Source: Mucidula mucida
Lineage: Eukaryota > Basidiomycota > Agaricomycetes > Agaricales > Physalacriaceae
Reading direction: 5' to 3'
DNA: 64,000 nt
Assembly (NCBI GenBank): GCA_015501055.1
Contig: JADNYV010000037.1
Coordinates: forward strand, 91,001 to 155,000
Shown here one piece after another: positions 1 to 10,746 of the stretch. Below the pieces are notes generated by a model. It was given only the letters and a program-made list of their open reading frames with translations. It did not search any database and was not told the DNA's origin. The first letter of the stretch is position 1; the number at the start of each line of letters is the position of its first letter. Position numbers and translations under genes: made by a program.

Positions 1-3
1 GAT

Positions 4-714
4 TTACAAGCCAGAGTGGGCACCCTGGGCGGTGGAGAAGGCATTGTTAATGTAGGCCGGCAAAGTGGCATTGTTCCAGTTGCTTCCACCAACAACAACA
101 GTGTTTTGGCCAACATCGCTGCCCGAGAATCCGAGATCATGCTGAAAAGAATGAGCGATATGGTTGATGAAATAATCACAATTGTAAACGTACCACAGAC
201 AGGGATTCATTGTCTCCAAAGAGGTCACCGTAGTGGCCAGTGATGCTGGAGTTATAGCCAACCTAATGGCCAGAGTCGTGTTTCAGATTGTGGCTGAATG
301 AGCCAAGGCTTGCGTAAAATTGTTTGAACCTACATGTAATAATAAGAATTTTTGTTATTTTTAAGAAGAGACGAGGCACATACACGACGGTCTGCGTCTC
401 AACCTCGCAGATCTGCTCAGTGATGATACTGAAAAATAGTCAGGCAAGAAGAAGTTGGATCGTCAAGCAGAATTGCCGCACCGCTTCGCCATCTCCTGGA
501 GCACAACCAAGCGCTACTGGATAATCTCAATGGCCTGCGCATGGCAGACAACGGACGTCTTCTGGACAACAACTTGCTCAAAGTTGAAGTGGGCAAAGTT
601 GTTCACGCCGTAGAAGTTGTCAAAGTTGTCCAGGGAGTCAAAGCCTCCCCAGTGGTCGAAAGAAACGGGACCGCCACGGGCAGCTAATCCTGGAGGGGAG
701 TGAACTTCAAGCAT
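4..714 (-). pseudogene. Relic of a conserved fungal hypothetical protein gene
   Basis: Read on the minus strand, three blocks separated by intron-like gaps form one protein of a type I remember from agaricomycete genomes (function unknown). Block one (714-514) carries DHWGGFDSLDNFDNFYG and CHAQAIEIIQ. A second short block (about 430-365) reads IITEQICEVETQTVV. The third (about 330-4) ends in GFSGSDVGQNTVVVGG. In the third block the frame meets TAG in the phrase SGH-stop-VGY, where glutamine (CAG) would be expected, so the copy looks inactivated. No start with a signal peptide is visible upstream of 714. Family membership rests on remembered similarity; the stop is seen directly. Confidence 0.45.
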
Positions 715-3319
715 CCGGGAAGTATGAAGAACATACCCAAGGCTAATGACTGTCCAATTGGGCTGGACATAACACCACTGACTAAGAGAGCCCGAGATAC
801 GAGAGGAAGAGCGATCTTGGAGAACATGATAGCCTATATAATAATCTTAAAGGTTGCTGCAATAGAGTTAGTCAAGTCCATGAAGTAATATAATCAAAAG
901 CGCACATCTTGAAAAGTTCAAAGGATGGTGAAGAAGTTAGAGAAGGGATGTCAAAAAGGCAACCGGGCCCAAGAAAGAACAAAGAAAGGCTGGTTAAGAA
1001 GCAATAAAAAAGCGAGTGAGGATATAAAAAGGCCAAAGCTACCAAGTTTTATACGCTGAGGCGGAGTATCGTAATATACTGCTTCAAGGAGTTGCATTGA
1101 CAGTGTTTGAGAGAGATTTGATGTGGAATAGTGCTATTGGACATTCAGCGCGTCGGGCTGTCAGACTAAATGCAGAACGGGTCATTTGTTACCACGCAGC
1201 GTGAATGTGAGTACCCATCATCCGCCACAGATGTAGATTACAATCATGGGCGCACATTTACTAGCCACGGATTACTACATTCCTTGAGAGTTTACAAAGC
1301 GGAGTGCAGTTGTTACTATATTCTGTGTTCAGGACTGTGAGTTCATGTGAACCAGCCAATCCTTGCGGACCCAAATATACTCGACCACCACTCTCAGCCT
1401 TAACCCGGACCGTCAGCATCAATATAGAAACCGGCAACACAACCATTGATCAGGATGATGCCGTCTCACACTCTAGATGTGCTCAATGCAAGTAGTGACA
1501 TTGAGCGCGAAGGCGATAGTAATTGCTATGTGATAAATCCACATAGTTACACCGCCAAACAACACCACTACTACTTACTGCTGGTGTGACAGGTTGGATA
1601 GAGTTGAAGCAAGATACTTGTCAAGAGAAGAAGTCTTCAATGTTGCCCACCGGGTATAAAAGCATTCCATCAACATTATCAGAAATAATGCGCCGAGAGT
1701 ATACACCACATTATTGAGTGGCTGAACGCGGGAAAAACCTTCAAGCCTATGACAACTTGGTGCGGGTTTGAGTAAGTTGATTTGCGTCTGAGGAGCCCAA
1801 CAATGATGAGATGCTGTAATTCCGTCAAACAAACAATGAATACCTTTGGAGAAAGCAAGGCACATACCTGTAGAAATCACACACATCTGTATCCTCGGTC
1901 CAAAAGCTGTCCACTGAGTCGTTGATCGACAAGCAAGCATTCAAGCAGATTAGTACCAAGGAGAAAGAGGTGTTGCGTGGTGTACGGTGCTCACCTTAAG
2001 AACATTCTTCATGAGCAGATGAGCGGACAAAAAAGAGCCAGTGTAAATTCTCACACCTCCTGATATTGGTGGATTTCAGTTAAAACATGAGCATTGCTGT
2101 GGGTCATAAAGCACCAACTCACCCGCAATCTACACTCTCATTGTCTTTGGGACTTATCTCTCTGACTGGCATTGTGCCTGCATTGTGCGTCTACAAAACG
2201 CTCGGAAATTTTGGACCAAACGCCGCAGTGTTTAATCGCAATTGCTTGACTCAAACTTTGACTTTGACAATGACAATGAGATCAGAATCACATCCAGCAG
2301 CGGACCAGCACATTGTGGAAAACTTGGCATCAAGACTGCGACGGCGGTCAGTCTCTGGTGGCAACGACGAGGCAGATCCTCGCTCATAACTTGACTATCA
2401 TCCCCAAGCCAGCAAATGTTCCAAGTTGTACCAAAACGGCTGTGTCACAGTGGGCGATTGACGGTTGGCAAATGTATCATATCTTGTATAGTACCAGGCA
2501 ACAGTCTTTGCCAGTACTGCAGGCTGAGCGGGAGTAACACCTAGAAATATACCTTTGAATGTTTGTGGTGCTCAGTTACAGCAGAGTATATGATCAAGCG
2601 GAAGAGAACTCGGCATTGGTGCGACAAGGGTGCCGCGGCAAATTTGAAACTCGGCCAACACCTACAAGGACCTACGTCCCTGAGTCAGAAATCTGCTTGC
2701 AATATTCGCACTCATGATTTATCATCCACCTGGTAGGAATCTCGGTGAAAAATTGAAACATCTGGCTCATCTGGCGGCCCCTAACAACTTTGATTCTGCA
2801 GTTCAGCAGGCAACGTGAATAGACTGTAGGAAGGCGTTTATTAGGACTATTGCCATCACAAATGGTGCACATTTCCTCGTTCTCAGTTGGCCTTTTGCTA
2901 ATGTACCCTGTTTAAGTCTCAAGATCATTCATAATGCTCTCAGCTTGTTGCCGGACTGGATCGGAGATCTGAGCTATTACTACCTTATCAATCACTGTCA
3001 CTGTCGGTGTTGGTGAGTGAGTTCCTTCTTTCCGATGACATTTTAAATGGCCAAACATGCCAGGTCCTTAGTTCTTAATAATGCACTCTAGTTGTGCAGC
3101 TGGGCTGCAGATCATGGTTGATACAATATTCACCATGAAATGTAGGCGCCATCTGGGCTAATCATTGTCTTGGATACTTAAAGACTGATAACAATCCCCC
3201 CGCGATTGAACTTCCACAGCTTCCACATGTCGAATTTACTGCTTTCAGCAGACTACAGTAACCAGTACACGTCTAACACGGTTAAATGCTGGAATATGAT
3301 GAACGAAGCCTTTCCTGCT
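715..3319. other. Intergenic DNA, no supported gene
   Basis: Only short open frames occur here (the longest is 121 codons, 1575-1940 minus) and none has a recognisable domain, splice pattern or homologue. There is no tandem repeat. I see nothing that can be annotated. Confidence 0.4.
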
Positions 3320-4215
3320 TTATTCCCAATTCATCCAAACAACCCATTGGGGATCCAAACAAGACCAAATGCTAAGCAGTTCTGACTTCCAGTCCTTCTG
3401 CATCTACCATTGTCCGTTCAACCTGTCCATCGCCGCACAATAATGTTCTAGCAGAATCAACGCGTGAGGTCGACGCTGGGGTAGCAACAATATGAAGGCA
3501 TCGGACGACAGCATTAGCCAGAGAAACACAGCATGCATATGGTAATCTCAGTAGAAGGAAGCCGCCCGAGACCTGCACAAGAAGCATAACGAGTGCTGAT
3601 ATGCAGCAGAAACCGATGTGTCCAGTACCTTGCTGATCTGAGAAGCGCCATTAACTGGCAGCGGAAGGGTTGTTAGGAACCGCGGGAAGCGTTGAGCTAC
3701 ATCTTCAGATTCTCCCAGATTCAGAAGAGCAGTGATTCAGGGAATCAACCCGGCTACGCTCAAGAACTGAAGACTAGACAATTGGCTACAAAAGGCCGCT
3801 GCCGACGTTTGTAAGATGGTCAACCACGGTGTCGGGATATGAGCAGAGGCTGAGGACGCAAAACCATATATTGCGATAAACATCTGGGTGCTAAAGTGGG
3901 CGCCAGAATCCATCCCGCAATGACCGCCGTTTACTTCTGCGGCACAAAGGGCGTCATTGAAGTAAGAGACCGCGGCTGTGGCATATTTTGTTGCCCAAGG
4001 ATGGGTGGAGTTGAGCGTGTAAAGATGGAGAGCCGATATGGCGAGGAGGGAGTCAAGAAGGAGCTTGTTTTCCATTATGACGGCCAAACATGGAATAGTG
4101 AGCCGCCAGACATCAGAGGCAATGGGATCCTCACAAATGGTGAAGCATGTACTCATCGTGTACTGGTGCATCAATTTAATGCCTTTACAGGATGCGATAG
4201 GTTAGGAAAGTCCAG
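3320..4215 (-). pseudogene. UPC2-like Zn(II)2Cys6 transcription factor, C-terminal relic
   Basis: The minus strand from about 4215 encodes the C-terminal regulatory domain of a sterol-uptake-control-type fungal regulator. It reads KLMHQYTMSTCF, then VWRLTIPCLAVIMENKLLL and LLAISALHLYTL (a hallmark helix of the family), continuing to 3737. After a frame change the terminal part appears at about 3560-3380 with LLPQRRPHALILLEHYCAAM. A TAG replaces one tryptophan of the usual WWM motif (QW-stop-MQKDW). There is no Zn2Cys6 DNA-binding motif upstream. UPC2-like proteins activate ergosterol and related genes in the nucleus; this copy lacks the DNA-binding half and carries frame breaks and a stop, so I call it a relic. 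Confidence 0.65.
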
Positions 4216-7200
4216 GGACACATTTACGTAGCCTCATTGGCCTGAACAATTGTGCGCGCGCTTTGGGGAATTGCAGAATAATATTGCACTTAAAGGGCAC
4301 TGGATGGCTGTACACAGAAGCATCAGAACTAGCCCAAGAACTGAAGGTCATATACACGTACAGAACAAGGCCCTCGTGAAGTAGACCTCACCATTGGAGA
4401 TCTCACGCTTCCCCACAGCATTCAATGGGGCTCTCAGATTAAGGGGCCATAGAATACCTACATCATTGCATCATCATCACGTAGCAACACTAAGTGGGCA
4501 CTTACTGGCTATGTATGTTGATGAAGAGTGATTTTGTGACAACGTGTCTGAAATACAGACGCTACAAGCAGATAAGTAAATTACGCCACTTAAGCTTGCT
4601 TAGACACTAACTGTCAGCAAAAGTCCTTTAGACAGGTACAAGGTCAGTACTGCCGCGCATGGGATTACGACATTACAACAGACATGTCCTGATGTGGGGA
4701 TAGGTAAATGTAGGAAGAGTCAGCTGATCTCAACCAACGCTGTGTACCTTCTGTGGCGAATAGTTTAGCAGGTTTTCAATATTGATGTGCCAAGACTCCA
4801 ATCAGCATCCTTGATGTTTGTTAATGCAGTGGCAAGTTTGTCTTTGCTATCAATATACCTGTCAGGGCCCTATAAGAAAATTCAAACACTGGGCGCCCCA
4901 CGGGTGAACTCAATATATTCCACCATACATTGGATGGTCTGATGGGGAAGGCTTAGGAACGTCTTTAAGAGAGTGGACAGGCCATTGACAGCAGAAACTT
5001 ACCAACATGATTAATCAGTTTCCATTGAAGACACTTGCAAACTGTGGCAGCAGTATATGGTAGACGCTCCTTGTCGGGGAACACGGGCATTTGAGAACAC
5101 CCAACCACAGCGTCAAGTTCTTCTTAGCATTTCCTTTTCTCCCTGGGGTACTTGAGCATAGCAAGCATGAATTACTCAAGTATAGTCTGCAACAGAACGT
5201 CCATTACGGAAGGAAGTGTTTCTACAGGACGCGAGTTACTGTCTCTGCGCCGGCGGCACTGGTAGACTGTGTGAGCGTTCAGGAGGGTTTGCACATAATA
5301 TAGCGAAGCAGAAAGCCAGGCTTGCTCCTTCTCGCTTAATGTGTGGCAATTGGCCTGTCTTAGTATGAGAGTACCGTGAAACTAGGGCTCATCTCCATGA
5401 TCCTGATAAACAAAAATATGTTAGATGTATACAAGAATTCGAGAAGATGGTTATCAGGAAACGCTGCGCGGCTAAGTTGCTCTGACGGAGGATATGTAAA
5501 ACGGAAACAAGAGAGGACTGTACAAGAGTCTCAATTGACGGTCGTGACACAACTGAATAAGGGGAGCACCGACATAATCATTGATGCCGCAGCACTGGCA
5601 CTAATAAACACTAATACTAGAAGAAGAATGTGGGAACACACCACTTCAGTTCCTCGTCCCAGTTGTCTTAATCCTTTAGTAAACCATCAACAAGATAGAT
5701 GGCTTCTCTAAGTTGAAGTGGCTGATACATTGGGAATATAGCCTTGTTGAGACCTTCATGAGCTGCGCGACGCATCCTTCGCCATCTGTGAGAAGTGTAC
5801 AATGAGCGATGAGCCTTTCACCAAATGCGAGCTGTCTTCTGGTCTGACGTTGTGTTGTGCGGAAGACTGAGGGCCCGGCTAAACGAGGTGCCAGTAATGT
5901 CCCCATAGGTTATTGTGATACTGGTGATGGAGTCAAAAGTTGTTTCCCGTTTTGCGCGCTTTGTGTTTGAGGTTGAGCAGGAGTTCATGAAGACAGGATA
6001 TTTCATTGTGGACAAGTGGTTGTATACACCATTGACTGGACTGCCGCCTGTACATTTAGACCTGACGGCTGTGTATACTGATAGTGTGAGTTGAATTTAA
6101 AAACATCATGATGAGGACTTGCACACATTGAGTGCCTGTTGAATTTGTGACCATGTCAAGAGAGTGCGCAGGTTGGATGCCGGAAATGCGAACCCTGTGT
6201 GGGGGGTAGCACAGATAGTGTTCGTCGCCTGCTGAGTGGGACGCGTGAGCCGCCAACTAGTTTTGTCGGGACAAAGCGTTGTTTGCTCAGTGGCCCGTGG
6301 CTGCCTGATCCGGCGAGGCAGTGTGCGGGACCTGGTTGCCGTAAGAACTTGGTGATTGGGTGTATTACCTCCCTCATAGCTCATAGCTCATAGCTCATTA
6401 AGCGTGGAAGCAAGGGGTGCGGGAGAGACGTCGCCAAGTAAGAAGGGCAAGGAAGGCCGGCTACTGTCTAGTCCCAAACTCTACGAGGTTGCGGTACATC
6501 GCAAGCAAGAGCCGAGGCCATCATCCTAGAGGTACCCGCTGGCGACAATTCGGCAATGCTTGTTACCAGCGCATCACAATTGGTCCATAACCCTGAGGCC
6601 AGCAAGATCCAGATCAAAACGAACGGCGCTAATTCCGAGAATGGATTGAATCCTCCCTAAATTTGGTGATAAGAGAGCTCGGGAACTAATGGAGATGTCA
6701 GAATTCAACTTCAAATTTGAGTTACAGATTCACACCTTTTTCTCAGAAAAAAAGCCTGGCCGGCGAGGCCACCACATGCCGTAATTGTCGCAAGCAAAAT
6801 GGCGTGCTCCTAAGATATGGTGTTGCTCCTCAAGGTGTTTGAGCGTGCGAGGAGGTGGTGAAGCCACTTCACGTTATCTAGTGGAAAGTTGTAAGCTAAA
6901 GAATAACACAATATCAGGGCAAAATGTACTGTACTTGATGGGGTAGTCAATTAGATCTACTGAAATTGGGTCAAAAGTTGAAGTTGAAGGTGAGCGCCCT
7001 CTACCGCCGGTTCTAACATTGCCTAACTGCAATTTTTCCGGAACCTGGGCCCTATATGCAACCAATATGACGTTAAAAGCGCCTCCGGAACGTAACACCC
7101 TGCACGATTCCACTGACTATGTCCTTTCTGTCTATCTCCTAGCTGTGATTACATAGAAGACAGCTTATTAATGCAGCATCGGCGGTGCTCTCTGATCTCA

Positions 7201-7376
7201 TCTATCGCCCTCCAGACTTGCCAGTAATGGAACAACGGTCTGAATGTTTTGGAAAAACTAGATGCAATGAAGCACACCATTGCCTTCTTTGCGTGATGGG
7301 TTTTTAACCCAATGCACTGGGTATTCCGGCCAAAAATCTCTGGAAAAAGGATTCCAAGAGAGGGAGTTTGAGAGAG
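4216..7376. other. Intergenic DNA, no supported gene
   Basis: Scattered short open frames on both strands (5376-5711, 5676-5906, 6106-6384 and others) have no conserved motif or consistent intron structure. The only structure seen is a small 7-bp tandem repeat at 6373-6398. Confidence 0.4.
6373..6398. repeat. Short 7-bp tandem repeat
   Basis: The unit TCATAGC is repeated about 3.5 times in a row. It is a simple microsatellite with no evident role. Confidence 0.7.
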
Positions 7377-7378
7377 TA

Positions 7379-7622
7379 CTGTAGCGTTTCGACCGCAAAT
7401 TCACATAACGGGTCACGGGGGTCTTTGAAGTGAAGCTATATATACATCATAACGGGTCACGGACCACTTTGGTCAGGCACGAGCCTCCAAATAAGGAAAT
7501 TTCAGGTCCCGCTATAAGCAGAACTGTCCAAAAAAGGCAATTTAAGGGTCTGTGAAGCTGTTCGCTGTAACTTCAGACCATAATGGGTCACAGGCTGTGA
7601 AGTTACGGTCGAAACGCTACAG
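7379..7622. mobile_element. MITE-like element with TIRs and TA target duplication
   Basis: The 244 bp segment begins CTGTAGCGTTTCGACCG and ends with the exact reverse complement CGGTCGAAACGCTACAG. It is flanked on both sides by TA (7377-7378 and 7623-7624). The terminal inverted repeats extend imperfectly inwards (CGCAAATTCACA on the left, CGTAACTTCACA read from the right). A TAACGGGTCACG motif occurs twice (about 7405 and 7450) and once as TAATGGGTCAC near 7580. There is no coding capacity. TA duplication fits a Tc1/mariner-type non-autonomous element; the superfamily is an inference. Confidence 0.75.
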
Positions 7623-7624
7623 TA

Positions 7625-10206
7625 CACCAAGGTCTTAAGTAAGCTCAGAGAGCCTGGTCAACACTGTAAAAAAGCAAAAAAATCTCCCGCTGCTGCGGAA
7701 TCGGCGCAACGCACGTTCTGTACCAGTGATGCCTACAAAAACACAAAGTTTTATATCTACAAAGGTCTACATCAAGCTGTAGCAGAACCACAGCTAGTAT
7801 TACAAGTTCCTGCCATGAAACAGCTAGAAAGACAGTACATATAGTAGTGGGAGTGCGCGCGGGCGATGGCAGGTAAGTTGCTGACTAATCGAGCCAGACT
7901 TACCTGCCATTCGCCAGATTCGGCCATGGGCAGCGCTCCTTTAATAGAATGACTTTCAAAGTTGGTAGTACCGAGACAGGTTAATCATTTTGAGTACCTA
8001 ACTGGCTGCTGGAGCGGCCCACCGTCGCAAGAGAACAAATTTTGTGCTGTGGGACTTACCTTCCACTGCCTATTTGGGAAGCCAATAAACAGCATGGCAG
8101 GTAAGTACCCAGCTGATTGGGTAATAAAATGCGTGATGTGTCATTTTGTATTTGGGTCCACAAAGCGACTCGGAGTCCGGTCTTCTCTCTCAGTCACCGT
8201 TCATTCCCACATCCCGCACCCGGAGATACATTTAGAGCTGTCTTTAGTACCTGCATGCACAAAACATTCAGATTGGGAAGCAGAAAACAACTTGCGTTGA
8301 ATCCGACTCGGATTCCGTCTTGCGCTTACCAGCTCGCTGTCTGTGTCTTTGTTTAATCCAAGAGACAGGTGAGAACAAAGTGTTGGGGACAACTAACCAA
8401 GCACAATGAGAGATGGCTGTTTTCAAGCGGTCATGAATGGGACCTGACGCTTGCTTTGCGAACATGAGGCACCACTGAACTTGAGGCTAGCAAACATCGT
8501 GCGACAATGCATGCAGAATGCCTGGTCTGTTAAATTGAAAGCAAGTACGGCAAGACGACATGCGCTGCGCACCTGATAGACAAGGGCCTGGCTGGTTACA
8601 ACAATCAGGTCTACTTCTTCAACTTGCCATCTTGTTGGTTATTGCGCCCGTGGCAGAGGAGCTTGCCCATTGCTCCGTCCCAGGCCTGTGTTTTGGTAGA
8701 CTGTCCCTGCCGCGGTCTGCAGCCTGCTCGGGTAGAGTTAAGTCGTCATCGCTTGTCATGCTTCCGCATTGGTGAGACCACTTCCCTCCTCCAAAGGAGG
8801 GGGGAGGGATTCCGTGAAGAGGACTTGGCAAAGCGCGAGCCTGCTGTGAAGCAGAAGAAACGACAGAAGGTTGTCTTTGACCCAAATGATGTTCTTGATT
8901 TGACATGTAAGGTTTTGCGCCTTCTGTCCTGCCAATTTCTCTTATCTGCTTTTCAGGATAAACAGAGTGCAATTATATTCACGGCTTTTTTTACAAACAC
9001 TCTTTACTGTATGTTTAACTGGTTTCTAGAACATTGATCTCTATGTACTACAGTATAGCTAGCTTGAAACTTGATAACTGGGATGGATGGCCCCTGGCCA
9101 GACACCTTATATTGGCAGAAACTTTGTGAAGGGGCTTATCTTGAATCCTTAGAACACCCAAAGACACGGTGTGTGTACATGGGATGCCAATGTTGGCGAT
9201 GACGGAACAAACCTTATATTTGCTGGCCTCCAGGTGTTCTGCTCAAAATGTGCAAGATCATTGTGCACACGAACCAAACGACAATGGTCTCCTTGGTGCC
9301 ACAGTTGCAGCAGAGCTAAACAAAAGCAAGATTGAACACTGGCATGTTATGGTCCGCAAGCCCGTCGCGTACAGAACCAATACGTACACTGAGAATCATG
9401 AGTGCTTAAAGAAGGCCGTCCCCCATCATGCCCAGTCATTTGTTTATCCATTCTGGAGTGTCTCTCTCACTCTGATCCTGCAGATTGGGACCCCAGAAGG
9501 TAGTGCCTATACAAATTCAGTAAAATGCAACCATTGGGTATTTTGGTTTGTGTCCTTCCAATGGTATACCGCCTCCCCAGGCCCAAGCATCTAGCTCGCG
9601 GAAACGCAACATCACACCAGACAAGAAGGACATGAATAACATTTTGGATGAAGAATCGGAGGACAAAACCCAAACTTGAGGTTAATCTGCTACACCCGTT
9701 AAAGACTTAAGCTGACATGCATACAGGCAGAACTGCAGCAGCTACGGAGTGGTGCAAAGTTGAGCAAGAAGACCAAGAGCAAGCCAATTGTGAAGAAGGA
9801 GAAGCGGCAGAAGATTGCCCAAACAAAACTATGATACACGTAGACTACATGCATATACAATTGGAAACTATAGTAATACCGTCAAGTGATAGGACAGAGA
9901 ATGAAAATCTATTTATTCGTATCAAGAAGAGCAAGCACACGATCTGCAGAAACACATCAACACTGGGGCTTCTGTGTCATGAGATCCAAGGAATGGAGAG
10001 AAACTTTGGATAGAGATACACTATCTGATAAAGGTGTCGTATCATCGAATGAAGGCGAGGCAGATGGTGCCGAATCATTAGATGAAGGCGTCGCATTCTC
10101 AGTGATTGAGTGTACATGCTTATTGGGATTAGCGGATTTTCGACAACCGGGCTTGGCATATGAGCGTTGTTGAAAATTCTGCTCAAGCAGATTAACCAAT
10201 TGCTGG
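7625..10206. other. Intergenic DNA, no supported gene
   Basis: Open frames of up to 141 codons (8624-9037 plus, 9169-9594 plus) are present, but I recognise no family, and codon usage and splice signals do not distinguish them from noise. A small hairpin-forming pair (ATGGCAGGTAAGT at about 7866 and its complement near 7899) is present. Confidence 0.35.
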
Positions 10207-10735
10207 TGTTAGCAACTGACTTTAGCCACATGACTAAACCAGGTACCACAGCAAGAACTAAAGGAGAAAGTGTTTGTATTTGTAAGCCTAGGCTAGGCCA
10301 AGTGTATAAACAAGACCGGAACTAAGTACAATGGTGCTACACTACTGCTTATATACTAGTAAGTCTGTGTTTGGAACTCCTTGTCCATACATGTTTCCGC
10401 TAGGGTTAACTCCACGCCCTTGACCCAGTGTTGTATGCTACTAGTCCGTGAAACCATTAAATACAAGTGGTAACTGCATGTAAGTAATAATACTGAAACA
10501 ACCATGTGTGCTACGAGTGTCGGTGGTGTGTATACAATAGGAAGTCCATGAGGTATCGGCATGTATGATGTCATCTATATGTTGGGCGTGTGTCCGACAT
10601 GAGCACAGCTTCAGTAATAAAAAGAAGTATGATTGGTGACGAAACAGATGATGAAACAGTCTGTTGGTTGATAAGACAAGCCTCCCAATAAGATATGATA
10701 AGATTGAAAATGTGAAAATATGGTGATTTATAACA
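10207..10735 (-). repeat. 3' LTR of chromovirus copy 2
   Basis: The 529 bp repeat reads TGTTAG... to ...ATAACA on the plus strand, i.e. TGTTA/TAACA termini on its own strand. It aligns along its whole length with the other LTRs of the family, including the TATATAAG-type box and the sequence complementary to the PBS. Confidence 0.9.
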
Positions 10736-10746
10736 TCACCCCCTCC

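Noticed and set aside
1575..1940. A 121-codon minus-strand frame that might be a membrane protein
   Set aside because: No family pattern or neighbouring exons; hydrophobicity alone is not enough.
7866..7911. Small inverted repeat ATGGCAGGTAAGT/ACTTACCTGCCAT as a second MITE
   Set aside because: No target duplication and only 13 bp arms; a simple hairpin is enough to explain it.
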